Shown: positions 1 to 6,987, numbered from the stretch's first letter. The stretch is DNA of 10,437 nucleotides from Hyphomicrobiales bacterium (GCA_027082895.1 JALWTJ010000541.1:1-10437); one strand, 5' to 3'. A program made the numbers and translations. Notes: a model not told the origin generated them from the letters alone.

Positions 1-514
1 CCCCTCCACGATGGACAGGACCCGTTTCATGGACCTGTTCGGCGGCGTGTTCGAGCATTCCCCCTGGGTTGCCGAACGCACCTTTGACAGCGAACTGAGC
101 TGTGCCCATGACACGGCCGACACCCTGTCGGCGGCCATGAACGCCACGTTCCGCGATGCAAGCGAGCAGGAACAGCTGGCTGTCCTTGCCGCCCATCCGG
201 ATCTGGCGGGAAAACTGGCGGCCGCCAAGCGACTGACAAAGGCCTCAACAGCAGAGCAGGCCGCGGCCGGTCTGGACCAATTGACCGATGCCGAACGGGC
301 AGAATTCACCCAGCTGAATTCCGCCTATGTGGAAAAGTTCGGCTTTCCCTTCATTATCGCCGTCAAGGACCATACCAAGCCCGAAATCCTGGAAATGTTC
401 AGGCAACGGCTTGCCAATGATCGCGCCAGCGAGTTCGAAACGGCCAAGCGGCAGGTAGAGCGGATCGCGCAATTGCGCCTCAGGGATATCTGGAAAAACA
501 GGAAACCATCATGA
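1..514 (+). CDS. uraD: OHCU decarboxylase UraD (5' end cut by window edge)
   Basis: This is 2-oxo-4-hydroxy-4-carboxy-5-ureidoimidazoline decarboxylase, the cytoplasmic enzyme that decarboxylates OHCU to S-allantoin after urate oxidation and 5-hydroxyisourate hydrolysis. Counting from the ATG at 11, the family signatures are FEHSPWVAE (14-22), AHPDLAGK with the likely catalytic His62 (61-68), S-x-x-EQ-x-x-x-GLD (79-89) and FGFPFI (110-115). The ATG at 11 gives 167 residues, but the frame stays open to base 1 (Pro-Ser-Thr before Met), and family members usually carry about ten more residues before the MDR motif. No Shine-Dalgarno sequence is visible before this ATG, so the true start is probably to the left of the window. 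The stop overlaps the next start by 4 bases (ATGA), which suggests translational coupling with the ureidoglycine aminohydrolase gene. The function is confident; only the 5' end is uncertain. Confidence 0.93.
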   Translation, partial: PSTMDRTRFMDLFGGVFEHSPWVAERTFDSELSCAHDTADTLSAAMNATFRDASEQEQLAVLAAHPDLAGKLAAAKRLTKASTAEQAAAGLDQLTDAERAEFTQLNSAYVEKFGFPFIIAVKDHTKPEILEMFRQRLANDRASEFETAKRQVERIAQLRLRDIWKNRKPS

Positions 515-1344
515 CCCCGCCAACCTATCATTCCCCCACCGGCGGCCTGCCCCCCCAGAGCCAGCTTCTGACCGGACGGGCCCACTTCACCGATGCCTAT
601 GCCGTCCTGCCAAGGGGCACCATGCGCGACATCGTGACCTCCTTCCTGCCCGGCTGGAAAAACACCCGCCTGTGGATTCTGGCCCGCCCCCTGTCCGGAT
701 TTGCCGAAACCTTCTCCCAGTACATCATGGAACTTGCCCCCGATGGGGGATCGGATACCCCTGAACCCGAAAAGGGAGCACAAGGTGTCCTGTTCGTGAC
801 CGAAGGAGAACTTGCCCTCACCCTGAACGGCTCCGCCCATACCCTGACCCCGGGCGGCTATGCCTATATCCCTCCGGGCGCCAACTGGTCCGTCTGGAAC
901 CGTTCTGCCGGAAAGACCCTGTTTCACTGGATCCGCAAGATGTGGGAACCGGCCGCGGACCTGACACCCCCCGATCCGTTCGTGACCCGCGAACAGGACG
1001 TTGAACCGGACCCCATGCCCGACACCGGCGGCGCATGGGCCACCACCCGCTTTGTTGATCCTTGCGACATGCGTCACGACATGTGCGTCAACATCGTCAC
1101 CCTGAAACCGGGAGCCGTCATTCCCTTTGCCGAAACCCATGTCATGGAGCACGGCCTGTACATTCTGCAAGGCAAGGCGGTCTACCGGCTCAACCAGGAC
1201 TGGGTGGAGGTGGAAGCGGGGGACTTCCTGTGGCTGCGTGCCTTCTGCCCCCAGGCCTGCTATGCGGGGGGACCGGACGATTTCCGCTACCTGCTGTACA
1301 AGGACATCAACCGTCACCCCAGGCTTTCCCTCGCCCGAACCTGA
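511..1344 (+). CDS. allE: (S)-ureidoglycine aminohydrolase, AllE/YlbA-type bicupin
   Basis: This enzyme hydrolyses (S)-ureidoglycine to (S)-ureidoglycolate and ammonia, the step directly before AllA in allantoin breakdown. The 277-residue protein has two cupin domains. The N-terminal one (about 60-140) carries GVLFVTEGELALTL and PGGYAYIPPG but no full metal site. The C-terminal one (about 190-265) carries Glu208, His210, His214 and Gln248, which match the spacing of the Mn2+ ligands known from characterised UGlyAH enzymes (E-x-H-x3-H followed by Q). Lys264 falls where the family's active-site lysine is expected. The length agrees with E. coli YlbA (now AllE). The ATG overlaps the uraD stop and has an AGGA-type ribosome site about 7 bases upstream. 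The next gene, ureidoglycolate lyase, consumes the product, which supports the assignment over a generic cupin. The substrate follows from family and context, not from a test. Confidence 0.9.
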   Translation: MTPPTYHSPTGGLPPQSQLLTGRAHFTDAYAVLPRGTMRDIVTSFLPGWKNTRLWILARPLSGFAETFSQYIMELAPDGGSDTPEPEKGAQGVLFVTEGELALTLNGSAHTLTPGGYAYIPPGANWSVWNRSAGKTLFHWIRKMWEPAADLTPPDPFVTREQDVEPDPMPDTGGAWATTRFVDPCDMRHDMCVNIVTLKPGAVIPFAETHVMEHGLYILQGKAVYRLNQDWVEVEAGDFLWLRAFCPQACYAGGPDDFRYLLYKDINRHPRLSLART

Positions 1345-1356
1345 AGCAAAACGCCC

Positions 1357-1857
1357 ATGCCCCGCAGAACCCGACTCGTCGCCCGCCCCCTGACCCGACA
1401 CGCCTTCGCCCCCTTCGGGGACGTGATCCAGATTGCCGACGAGGGGGAAAGCTATCCCATCAACAATGGCACCACCATTCGTTTTCACGATCTGGCCGAG
1501 GTGACCTTTTCCGGCCCCAACGCCCGCCCGGTCATTTCCATGGCCCGCGCCGCGCCCTTTTCCCTGCCTCTCACTGTTTCAATGCTGGAACGGCATCCGG
1601 ACGGCTCCCAGGCCTTTGTTCCGGTACGCCCGGGCCGTTTCATCATCATCGTTGCCACCGACAGCAATGGCCGCCCCGAAGACCCATGCGCCTTTCTTGC
1701 CGGCCCCGGACAGGGGATCAACTACCACCAGAATATCTGGCACGGTGTCCTGAGTTGCATCGACAAGGAAAATGATTTCCTGATCGTTGACCGGGACGGG
1801 GACGGCCCCAACCTTGAAACCTGTGATCTCGATCCCCCGCTGGAGGTCCACCTGTGA
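1357..1857 (+). CDS. allA: Ureidoglycolate lyase AllA
   Basis: Ureidoglycolate lyase splits (S)-ureidoglycolate into glyoxylate and urea, the last step of allantoin breakdown in the cytoplasm. The 166-residue length matches the AllA family. Recognisable segments are the N-terminal FAPFGDVI (17-24), the INNGT segment (36-40), ERHPDGSQAF (78-87), a phosphate/substrate-loop-like PVRPGRFIIIVA (89-100), and GINYHQNIWHGVL (120-132), whose histidines belong to the conserved core. The gene begins 12 bases after the allE stop. The upstream ribosome site is weak, so reinitiation from the preceding gene is likely. Its last codons contain the Shine-Dalgarno of the next gene, and the stop overlaps that gene's GTG by 4 bases. 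The product pair with the upstream aminohydrolase makes a coherent ureidoglycine to glyoxylate module. Urea would then go to urease or urea amidolyase, neither of which is in this window. Confidence 0.94.
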   Translation: MPRRTRLVARPLTRHAFAPFGDVIQIADEGESYPINNGTTIRFHDLAEVTFSGPNARPVISMARAAPFSLPLTVSMLERHPDGSQAFVPVRPGRFIIIVATDSNGRPEDPCAFLAGPGQGINYHQNIWHGVLSCIDKENDFLIVDRDGDGPNLETCDLDPPLEVHL

Positions 1858-2450
1858 ACCCTGATCATCACCTCATTTCCCGCCTGCTGGATGTGATCGA
1901 AAACGATATTGCCCCCCTGACCGCCAAAGAAGTCGAACGCGGCAACAAGATATTTGGCGCCGCCATCCTGAAAAAGGCCGACCTGTCCCTGGTCATTGCC
2001 GAAACCAACAACGAGATTGAAAATCCCCTCTGGCACGGGGAAATGCACGCCATCAAAAAACTGTATGAACGGGACCGCGCCCATCTGCCCGCCCCGTCCG
2101 ATTGCCTGTTTCTTGCCACCCATGAGCCCTGCTCCCTGTGCCTGTCCGCCATCACATGGGCCGGATATGACAATTTTTTCTATCTCTTTTCCCATGAGGA
2201 TTCCCGGGACAGCTTCGCCATTCCCCACGACCTGAAAATCCTGAAGGAAGTCTTCACCCTGGACCCGGGTGGTTACAGGAAAAGCAATGCCTTCTGGAAC
2301 AGCTTTGATCTTGTCGAACAGATCGGAAAGCTTGCCCCGGAACATCAAAAACCACTGCAGGAACAGGTGGAACGCCTCAAAAAGACCTATGCCGCCCTGT
2401 CCGAAACCTACCAGGCCGGAAAAGGAAACGCCGCCATCCCGCTGGCCTGA
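1854..2450 (+). CDS. Cytidine/deoxycytidylate-deaminase-fold nucleoside or base deaminase
   Basis: This is a zinc-dependent deaminase of the CDA/guanine deaminase/TadA superfamily. The zinc and proton-shuttle motifs are intact: His61-Gly62-Glu63 in a WHGEMHAI context, and Pro92-Cys93-x-x-Cys96 in a HEPCSLCLSAI context. An Asn-rich strand end (TNNE, 51-54) precedes the HGE motif, as is common in this superfamily. The start is a GTG overlapping the allA stop (GTGA); a strong GGAGGT at 1842-1847 sits 6 bases upstream and decides this start. At 198 residues it is longer than compact TadA or guanine deaminase (about 150-165). The extra part is C-terminal (about 140-198), is rich in charged residues, and includes a probable helix at 160-188. 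As last gene of a purine-breakdown operon it could feed guanine, adenine or another amino-purine into the path, but the substrate cannot be read from the motifs. A tRNA-editing role seems less likely from context. Confidence 0.83.
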   Translation: MNPDHHLISRLLDVIENDIAPLTAKEVERGNKIFGAAILKKADLSLVIAETNNEIENPLWHGEMHAIKKLYERDRAHLPAPSDCLFLATHEPCSLCLSAITWAGYDNFFYLFSHEDSRDSFAIPHDLKILKEVFTLDPGGYRKSNAFWNSFDLVEQIGKLAPEHQKPLQEQVERLKKTYAALSETYQAGKGNAAIPLA

Positions 2451-2472
2451 GCGGCCCCTTGCAACATCTGGA

Positions 2473-2922
2473 TCAGGAAGCAAAGGTCCACAGCCGGAGC
2501 ACCAGATAGCTGGTCAGGGAGGTAACCCCGACCACGATCAGCGAGCCCAGCGAAGCGGGAAGCCCCAATAGCTGATAAACGATGTAGGAGAGCAGGGTTG
2601 CAAGGCTCAGACTTCCCGCCTGCGTCAGCACATACCGGGTCAGGGCCCGGCCGTGGGGCGCGTTCGAACGGAACGAAAACCGCCGGTGGGACAGGTAGAC
2701 CAGCGGCACGAATGCCCCATAGAGCAGGCTGCTGGCCACCCAGTCGGGCACACCCAGTTCGATCCCGCTGAAATCCAGCAGGAAACTGGACGCCAGCGCA
2801 TAAAGAAGCGCCGCCGTGCCCCCCACCATCAGGAAAGCCAGCGCATCACGGCCGAAAAAGCTCAACAGGGTCTTGATCACGAAACTGCCCGCATCAGATT
2901 GCGAATCGGCTGCCACTTTCAT
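2473..2922 (-). CDS. GtrA-like small four-helix membrane protein
   Basis: This small inner-membrane protein resembles the GtrA/DPMS family, members of which are linked to moving polyprenyl-linked sugars across the membrane or partnering with glycosyltransferases. Read from the ATG at 2922 (149 residues), it shows four hydrophobic stretches at about 27-49, 62-79, 97-120 and 125-145. The short polar loop after the second contains HRRFSF (79-84), and a closing LRLWTF (142-147) matches the typical GtrA ending. The start is uncertain. The ATG at 2922 overlaps the upstream oxidoreductase by 29 bases, a GTG at 2934 overlaps by 41, and a GTG at 2880 would give a non-overlapping 135-residue protein. 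None has a good ribosome site. It is the last gene of the minus-strand cluster and converges with the purine operon, 22 bases away. No glycosyltransferase is adjacent, so its role is open. Confidence 0.82.
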   Translation of the reverse strand: MKVAADSQSDAGSFVIKTLLSFFGRDALAFLMVGGTAALLYALASSFLLDFSGIELGVPDWVASSLLYGAFVPLVYLSHRRFSFRSNAPHGRALTRYVLTQAGSLSLATLLSYIVYQLLGLPASLGSLIVVGVTSLTSYLVLRLWTFAS

Positions 2923-3937
2923 CAGAGCGGACACAAAGGTCCAGCACTTTTTGCATATCCGCCCCGCGTTGAAAGTCCGGCGCGTCCGGCCTTTTCGCAG
3001 CTACCGCCGCCACGAATTTCTGATAATTGGTCGGACAGGGAGGCACATCCATTTCCCGCCATGTACCCGCCTGCACATCGTCCCCGAGGCACACCTTCAA
3101 ACATGTCCCCTCAAGGGTATGAACAAGATCGACCCCCCCGGCCGAACCATAGGCCCGCAGGTGCAGACTGTTCAGATGGCCCGGCGCCCAGCGGGTCGCA
3201 TGGATGACCCCCAATGCGCCCCCTTCCAGTTCCAGGGAAGCGGTAAAGCTGTCATTGGCATCCAGATGATATTCCCCGACCCGGTTACCGGGCGCCTTGT
3301 CAAAGGTCTGAAGCCGGCAATCCAGGCTGACCACGTCCGCGGCCACTCCGAAGCTCAGGAAATCGAAAATATGGATTCCCACATCCCCCAGCACCCCATT
3401 GGAGCCGTGCTGCCGTGACAGGCGCCACAGCCACTGATCGTTTTCGCTCCAGCGCCCCCAGGCATCCGATACCAGCCAGCTTTGCAGATAGGAGGCCTCC
3501 ACATGGCGCAACGCGCCAAGTTCCCCACCCAGAACCAGTTCACGCACCCGATGCAGTTCCGCCACATTGCGATAGGTCAGGTTGACCATCCCGACCAGTC
3601 CACGCGCCCGGGCCGCATCGGCCATCTCCTGAGCATCTGCATGATTGGTCGCCAGCGGCTTTTCACAAAACACATGCTTGCCCGCCGCCAGCAGATCAAG
3701 GGTGGTCGAATGGTGCATGGCATCGGGTGTGACATTGGTTGCCGCCACGAACCCGTTCCATTCCAGGGCCGCCGCAAGGGACGAAAAACGTCGCCCTATG
3801 TCGAATTCGTCGCAAAATGCCGCCAGACGGCCCGCATCCGGGTCCACCGCCCCGGTCAGCACAACCCCGTCAATGGCGGAAAAATGACGGGCATGGGCCC
3901 GCGCCATGCCCCCCGTGCCAACAATCAGCAGATCCAT
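2894..3937 (-). CDS. Gfo/Idh/MocA family NAD(P)-dependent oxidoreductase
   Basis: This is a dehydrogenase of the Gfo/Idh/MocA family, which oxidises or reduces hydroxyl groups of sugars, inositols and related polyols. From the ATG at 3937 it has 347 residues, usual for the family. The N-terminal Rossmann fold begins with IVGTGGMARAHA (5-16). CEKPLATN (91-98) is the family hallmark with the conserved Glu-Lys-Pro. GDVGIHIFD (184-192) supplies the probable catalytic Asp185 and His189. The C-terminal half is the alpha/beta substrate domain. The frame is open to 3985, but the ATG at 3937 is preferred: a GGGGT ribosome site lies 4-8 bases upstream and the Rossmann strand begins directly after it. 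It lies 66 bases downstream of the membrane protein gene and overlaps the GtrA-like gene at its 3' end. A ThuA-domain gene in the same cluster recalls the ThuA/ThuB pairing of rhizobial sugar use. The substrate is not determinable here. Confidence 0.92.
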   Translation of the reverse strand: MDLLIVGTGGMARAHARHFSAIDGVVLTGAVDPDAGRLAAFCDEFDIGRRFSSLAAALEWNGFVAATNVTPDAMHHSTTLDLLAAGKHVFCEKPLATNHADAQEMADAARARGLVGMVNLTYRNVAELHRVRELVLGGELGALRHVEASYLQSWLVSDAWGRWSENDQWLWRLSRQHGSNGVLGDVGIHIFDFLSFGVAADVVSLDCRLQTFDKAPGNRVGEYHLDANDSFTASLELEGGALGVIHATRWAPGHLNSLHLRAYGSAGGVDLVHTLEGTCLKVCLGDDVQAGTWREMDVPPCPTNYQKFVAAVAAKRPDAPDFQRGADMQKVLDLCVRSDESGSRFAI

Positions 3938-4003
3938 GATGACCCCATCCCGCAGCCGGCAAGGAGCACCCCGCCCGCACGCCACGAACGCAAGGCACCG
4001 GGA

Positions 4004-5005
4004 TCAGCCGGAGGTCGGTGCATCCGCCTGCCCCGTGCTCCCGCGCCCCATGCGGCCACTGACCCAGCTGGAAGCCTTTTCCCCCATGGTCCGGAACTTC
4101 TTGGAAAGCGTGTTCAGCTTGCGCTCCCATTCCGCATCCGGGGTCTGCCCCTCGATGGCCGGGAAATAGACCTGCATCATGCAGGTGATCGCCAGCGGTT
4201 CGAGCACTGCCGCCTTGACGCTCCAGGCAAACAGCAGGGCAACCAGAATGCCAAAGGCGGAAAAGCCGCCCGGAATCAGGAACGCAATGGCCCCCGCCGG
4301 GGCCAGCAATACCAGGAACACCAGGAACGCCAGCCCGTACATGATGAGCGTGAGCCAGGCAGCATTCTTGAGCATGATCTTGTAATTCTGGCCATAAAGG
4401 ATGAGGCCATCCCGTGCCGAAGCCCAGGGGTTCTCGCTACGGGTGCGGATATTGTAGGCAAGAATCACCTCGTCGATATACCCCACCGCGATATTGAGAA
4501 AGGCGCGGATGAACCGCATGATCGGCTCAAGCCCCGGAATGGGCAGGATGGCGGCGATCCCCTGCGCAAGCCCGGTAATGGCGCGCAGCACCCCCTTGAT
4601 GATACGGTCAAGCGCAAACAGCACATTGGCCTCGGCAAACCGCTCGCTGACGATCTTGCGGCCATGCTCGATCTGGCCCCGCCCCTCCGGCAATTGCCCG
4701 CCATCGAGAAGTTCCACCAGCACCGCGATGTGCGCCGCCTTGACCATGTACAGCAGATATTCACGCAGGAAGAAGATCACGCCGCCGGTGATGCCCATCC
4801 CCGCCAGTCCCCCCCACAGGGAGAAGGTCTCCGAAGTTCCCGGTTCCTGACTGAACGCACCCAGCCCCCAGCCGATTCCCGCACCCACGCCGGTAACCAG
4901 AACGAAGGCCAGCGTTATGCCAAAATAAATGACCAGCCGCAGCACGATGAAGGGAAGTGTGCGCACCATCAAACCAATGGCCGCCGAAAGCCTGAAATCC
5001 CACAT
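4004..5005 (-). CDS. Conserved multi-pass membrane protein of unknown function
   Basis: I cannot assign a function to this 333-residue integral membrane protein. Hydrophobic segments are at about 16-45, 62-88, 140-156, 165-185 and 213-280, the last long enough for two or three helices. Between them lies a hydrophilic stretch (about 98-127) rich in charge. A further polar loop (186-212) contains RTRSENPWASARD and LYGQNYKIMLKNAAW. The tail (283-333) is soluble, with a probable amphipathic helix (290-315) and a low-complexity Gly/Ser end. No signal peptide cleavage site, nucleotide-binding motif or known transporter signature was seen. The start has an AAAGGAA ribosome site 8 bases upstream. A 131-base gap separates it from the ThuA gene, the longest within the cluster, so a separate promoter is possible, though none is convincing. 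The YGQNY...KNA segment faintly recalls the choline-transporter-like (CTL/SLC44) family, a resemblance from memory only. Confidence 0.85.
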   Translation of the reverse strand: MWDFRLSAAIGLMVRTLPFIVLRLVIYFGITLAFVLVTGVGAGIGWGLGAFSQEPGTSETFSLWGGLAGMGITGGVIFFLREYLLYMVKAAHIAVLVELLDGGQLPEGRGQIEHGRKIVSERFAEANVLFALDRIIKGVLRAITGLAQGIAAILPIPGLEPIMRFIRAFLNIAVGYIDEVILAYNIRTRSENPWASARDGLILYGQNYKIMLKNAAWLTLIMYGLAFLVFLVLLAPAGAIAFLIPGGFSAFGILVALLFAWSVKAAVLEPLAITCMMQVYFPAIEGQTPDAEWERKLNTLSKKFRTMGEKASSWVSGRMGRGSTGQADAPTSG

Positions 5006-5136
5006 TATCCAATTCCTTTATCAAACAGGCGCAATGATTCTGCTGTAAAATGGCGTAAATATGCCCCTGTTTCCCAGTATCCTGCCACCCGGTCAATGCA
5101 ATTCTGCACGCGGCACGCACCCGGCTCCTGCCAGAA
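5006..5136. other. Longest spacer inside the minus-strand cluster
   Basis: These 131 bases lie between the ThuA-domain gene and the membrane protein gene, both read on the minus strand. The part nearest the membrane gene is AT-richer and holds its AAAGGAA ribosome site. No hairpin followed by a T-run was found, and the -35/-10 pairs I tried were poorly spaced or left too short a leader. Whether transcription reads through or restarts here is undecided. Confidence 0.4.
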
Positions 5137-5919
5137 TCAGCGAAATCCCTTTTCCCCCTCCTTGTGCAGTTTGGGCCCCCGCTCAGAAATTGGCTCGGGG
5201 GCTTCCCCGACCGGCACATTGGGCGCGTCGCTGGGATCGCGCAGATGGGCGGCCGGATTGTGAGCCCAGTGCACCGCATTGCGCAGCACCTTGCCCACAT
5301 TGGCATCAAAATAGGTGGGATAGGTTTCATGGCCGGGCTGAAAATAGAAAATCTTGCCCGCACCCCGCTTCCAGGTCAGCCCGGAGCGGAACACCTCTCC
5401 CCCCTGGTACCAGGAAACGAACACCGTCTCCATCGGCTCGGGCACCGAGAACGGCTCACCATACATTTCCTCGTTTTCCAGCACGAAGCTGGGCGGAACA
5501 TCCCGCGCAATCGGATGGCCCGGATTGACCACCCAGACCCGTTCCCGCTCCCCCGCCTCGCGCCACTTGAGCGCACATGGCGCGCCCATCAGCCGCTTGA
5601 ACACCTTGGAAAAATGAGCCGAGTGCAGAACGATCAGCCCCATCCCCTGCCACACCCGGTCAACAACCCTGTCCACCACCGCATCGGACACTTCGCCATG
5701 GGCCGCGTGGCCCCACCACACCAGCACATCGCTCTTTTCCAGCACATCGCCCCCCAGCCCATGTTCGGGCTGCTGCAACGTCGCCGTGCGTGTGATAATG
5801 CCATCATCCGCACCGATCAGTCGGGCAATCTGGGTGTGCATGCCTTCAGGATAGATTCCGGAAACGATTTCGTTGGTGGTTTCGTGGACGTTCTCGCCCC
5901 AGACGGTTACGCGAATCAT
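5137..5919 (-). CDS. ThuA-domain protein (class I glutamine amidotransferase-like fold)
   Basis: ThuA-like proteins share a GATase1-like fold. In rhizobia ThuA acts with the dehydrogenase ThuB in trehalose and sucrose use through 3-keto sugars. The 260-residue protein begins with the strand IRVTVWGENVHE (2-13). It continues with DVLVWWGHAAHGEV (64-77), GLIVLHSAHFS (94-104), NPGHPIARDVP (132-142), GAGKIFYFQPGHETYPTY (186-203) and LRNAVHWA (212-219), all typical ThuA landmarks. No catalytic Cys of true amidotransferases is present, as expected in this family. The C-terminal about 38 residues are polar and probably disordered. The ATG lies 30 bases after the peptidase stop, with a modest AGGA ribosome site. 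The oxidoreductase two genes downstream may be its partner, although the membrane protein gene lies between them. The family is confident; the trehalose link is not implied. Confidence 0.92.
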   Translation of the reverse strand: MIRVTVWGENVHETTNEIVSGIYPEGMHTQIARLIGADDGIITRTATLQQPEHGLGGDVLEKSDVLVWWGHAAHGEVSDAVVDRVVDRVWQGMGLIVLHSAHFSKVFKRLMGAPCALKWREAGERERVWVVNPGHPIARDVPPSFVLENEEMYGEPFSVPEPMETVFVSWYQGGEVFRSGLTWKRGAGKIFYFQPGHETYPTYFDANVGKVLRNAVHWAHNPAAHLRDPSDAPNVPVGEAPEPISERGPKLHKEGEKGFR

Positions 5920-5949
5920 GGTTGCTGTTGTCCTGTTGCTGGCCCCGGA

Positions 5950-6960
5950 TCACCCGAAACGGGATTGCCATGTAGGAAAAGGGTCGCCCTTTTCCGCTCG
6001 TGCGGCATGAACCCCCCGCGCAATGGCGCGACTGAGACAAACCGCTGCCCCATGCCCGAGCAAGACCATGTCCATGATCGGATCGGAAAGTTCGATTTCC
6101 CCCGTGGCCACGCCGAAAATCAGGTCCCCGTCCACCGGCGTATGAGCCGGTACGATCGCGCGCCCCATTCCATCCTGCGCCGCCACCGCCATGCGCTTGG
6201 CCTGCCCCGCATTCAGCCGGGCATTGGTGGCAACGATGGCGATCGTGGTGTTGGCCCCCTGCTTGACGAAATCCTGCTTGGTGCGCGCCGTCATGGCAAA
6301 GGGAACCTGTGCACCGGCAGGGCCCAGCCCGCCAAATTCATTCTCCATTTCATAAGGCCCGGCCCAGAAATGCGGCCCCTCCCCCACGATGACCTGACCG
6401 GTGGGATTGGCCGCCACCAGCGCCCCCACCATCATGCCATTGTCCAGTTCCAGGGAAGCGGACCCCAGACCGCCCTTCAGGCTGGCTGTCGTTGCCCCGG
6501 TTCCCGCCCCCTCGCTACCCAACACAAAGTCCGCCTCCACACTGTCGAACGCCTCGATCCCCAGCGCCCGGTAGGGATTGTGGGACCAGTTCTTGTCCCC
6601 TCCGTTGACAAGATCGAACAGGATGGCACCGGGAACGATCGGCACCACCGCCGGCCCGACCCGGAAACCGCGCCCCGCCTGCAACAGCCGTTCGACCACG
6701 CCGCCCGGAGCTTCCAGCCCGAAGGCCGACCCCCCGGACAGAACCAGCGCATCCACCCCTTCCACCGACTTGTCCGGCGCCAGAAGGTCCGTCTCCCGGG
6801 TACCCGGAGCCCCCCCCATCACATCCACCGCCGCCACGAACGGCGTGTTGGCCGTCAGCACCGTTACCCCCGATTTCAGGGTATCATTGCGCGCATTGCC
6901 CACCAGCAATCCCGGCACGTCGGTAATCAGGTTGCGCTTTCCCGGCTTCACCATGTCCAC
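5950..6960 (-). CDS. P1 family (S58) peptidase, DmpA/NylC-type self-processing hydrolase
   Basis: The product is an N-terminal-nucleophile hydrolase of the P1/DmpA family: L-aminopeptidase/D-esterase, beta-peptidyl aminopeptidase or NylC-like amidase. These precursors cut themselves to expose a new N-terminal Ser or Thr. Landmarks are NLITDVPGLLVGNA (10-23), VDVMGGAPGTRETDLL (45-60), ALVLSGGSAFGLEAPGGV (71-88) and GANTTIAIVATNA (235-247). Asn237-Thr238 is the expected self-cleavage site, with Thr238 as nucleophile, similar to the Asn-Thr site of NylC and unlike the Gly-Ser of DmpA. No signal peptide is seen, so it is probably cytoplasmic. The start is taken as GTG at 6960, where GGAG lies 5 bases upstream; an ATG at 6954 is a possible alternative two codons on. 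It starts 27 bases after the TPR gene and ends 30 bases before the ThuA gene, so co-transcription is likely. The natural substrate is unknown. Confidence 0.93.
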   Translation of the reverse strand: MDMVKPGKRNLITDVPGLLVGNARNDTLKSGVTVLTANTPFVAAVDVMGGAPGTRETDLLAPDKSVEGVDALVLSGGSAFGLEAPGGVVERLLQAGRGFRVGPAVVPIVPGAILFDLVNGGDKNWSHNPYRALGIEAFDSVEADFVLGSEGAGTGATTASLKGGLGSASLELDNGMMVGALVAANPTGQVIVGEGPHFWAGPYEMENEFGGLGPAGAQVPFAMTARTKQDFVKQGANTTIAIVATNARLNAGQAKRMAVAAQDGMGRAIVPAHTPVDGDLIFGVATGEIELSDPIMDMVLLGHGAAVCLSRAIARGVHAARAEKGDPFPTWQSRFG

Positions 6961-6987
6961 ATACTCTCCATCAGAACAAGAACACGC

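Noticed and set aside
325..1488. A minus-strand open frame of about 387 codons, Gly-rich
   Set aside because: It is the in-register shadow of the ureidoglycine aminohydrolase gene, which has complete cupin metal ligands; the shadow has no family signature.
1062..1775. A plus-strand open frame of 237 codons bridging allE and allA
   Set aside because: It is out of frame with both recognised genes, rich in Pro, Arg and His, and has no ribosome site or motif.
3938..3985. Longer N-terminus for the Gfo/Idh/MocA oxidoreductase
   Set aside because: The extra 16 residues precede the Rossmann strand, are Cys/Arg-rich and unlike the family, and the ATG at 3937 has the better ribosome site.
3482..5263. 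A plus-strand open frame of about 593 codons
   Set aside because: It is antisense, in register, to the oxidoreductase and membrane protein genes; its composition is Gln/His/Arg/Pro-rich and low in hydrophobic core.
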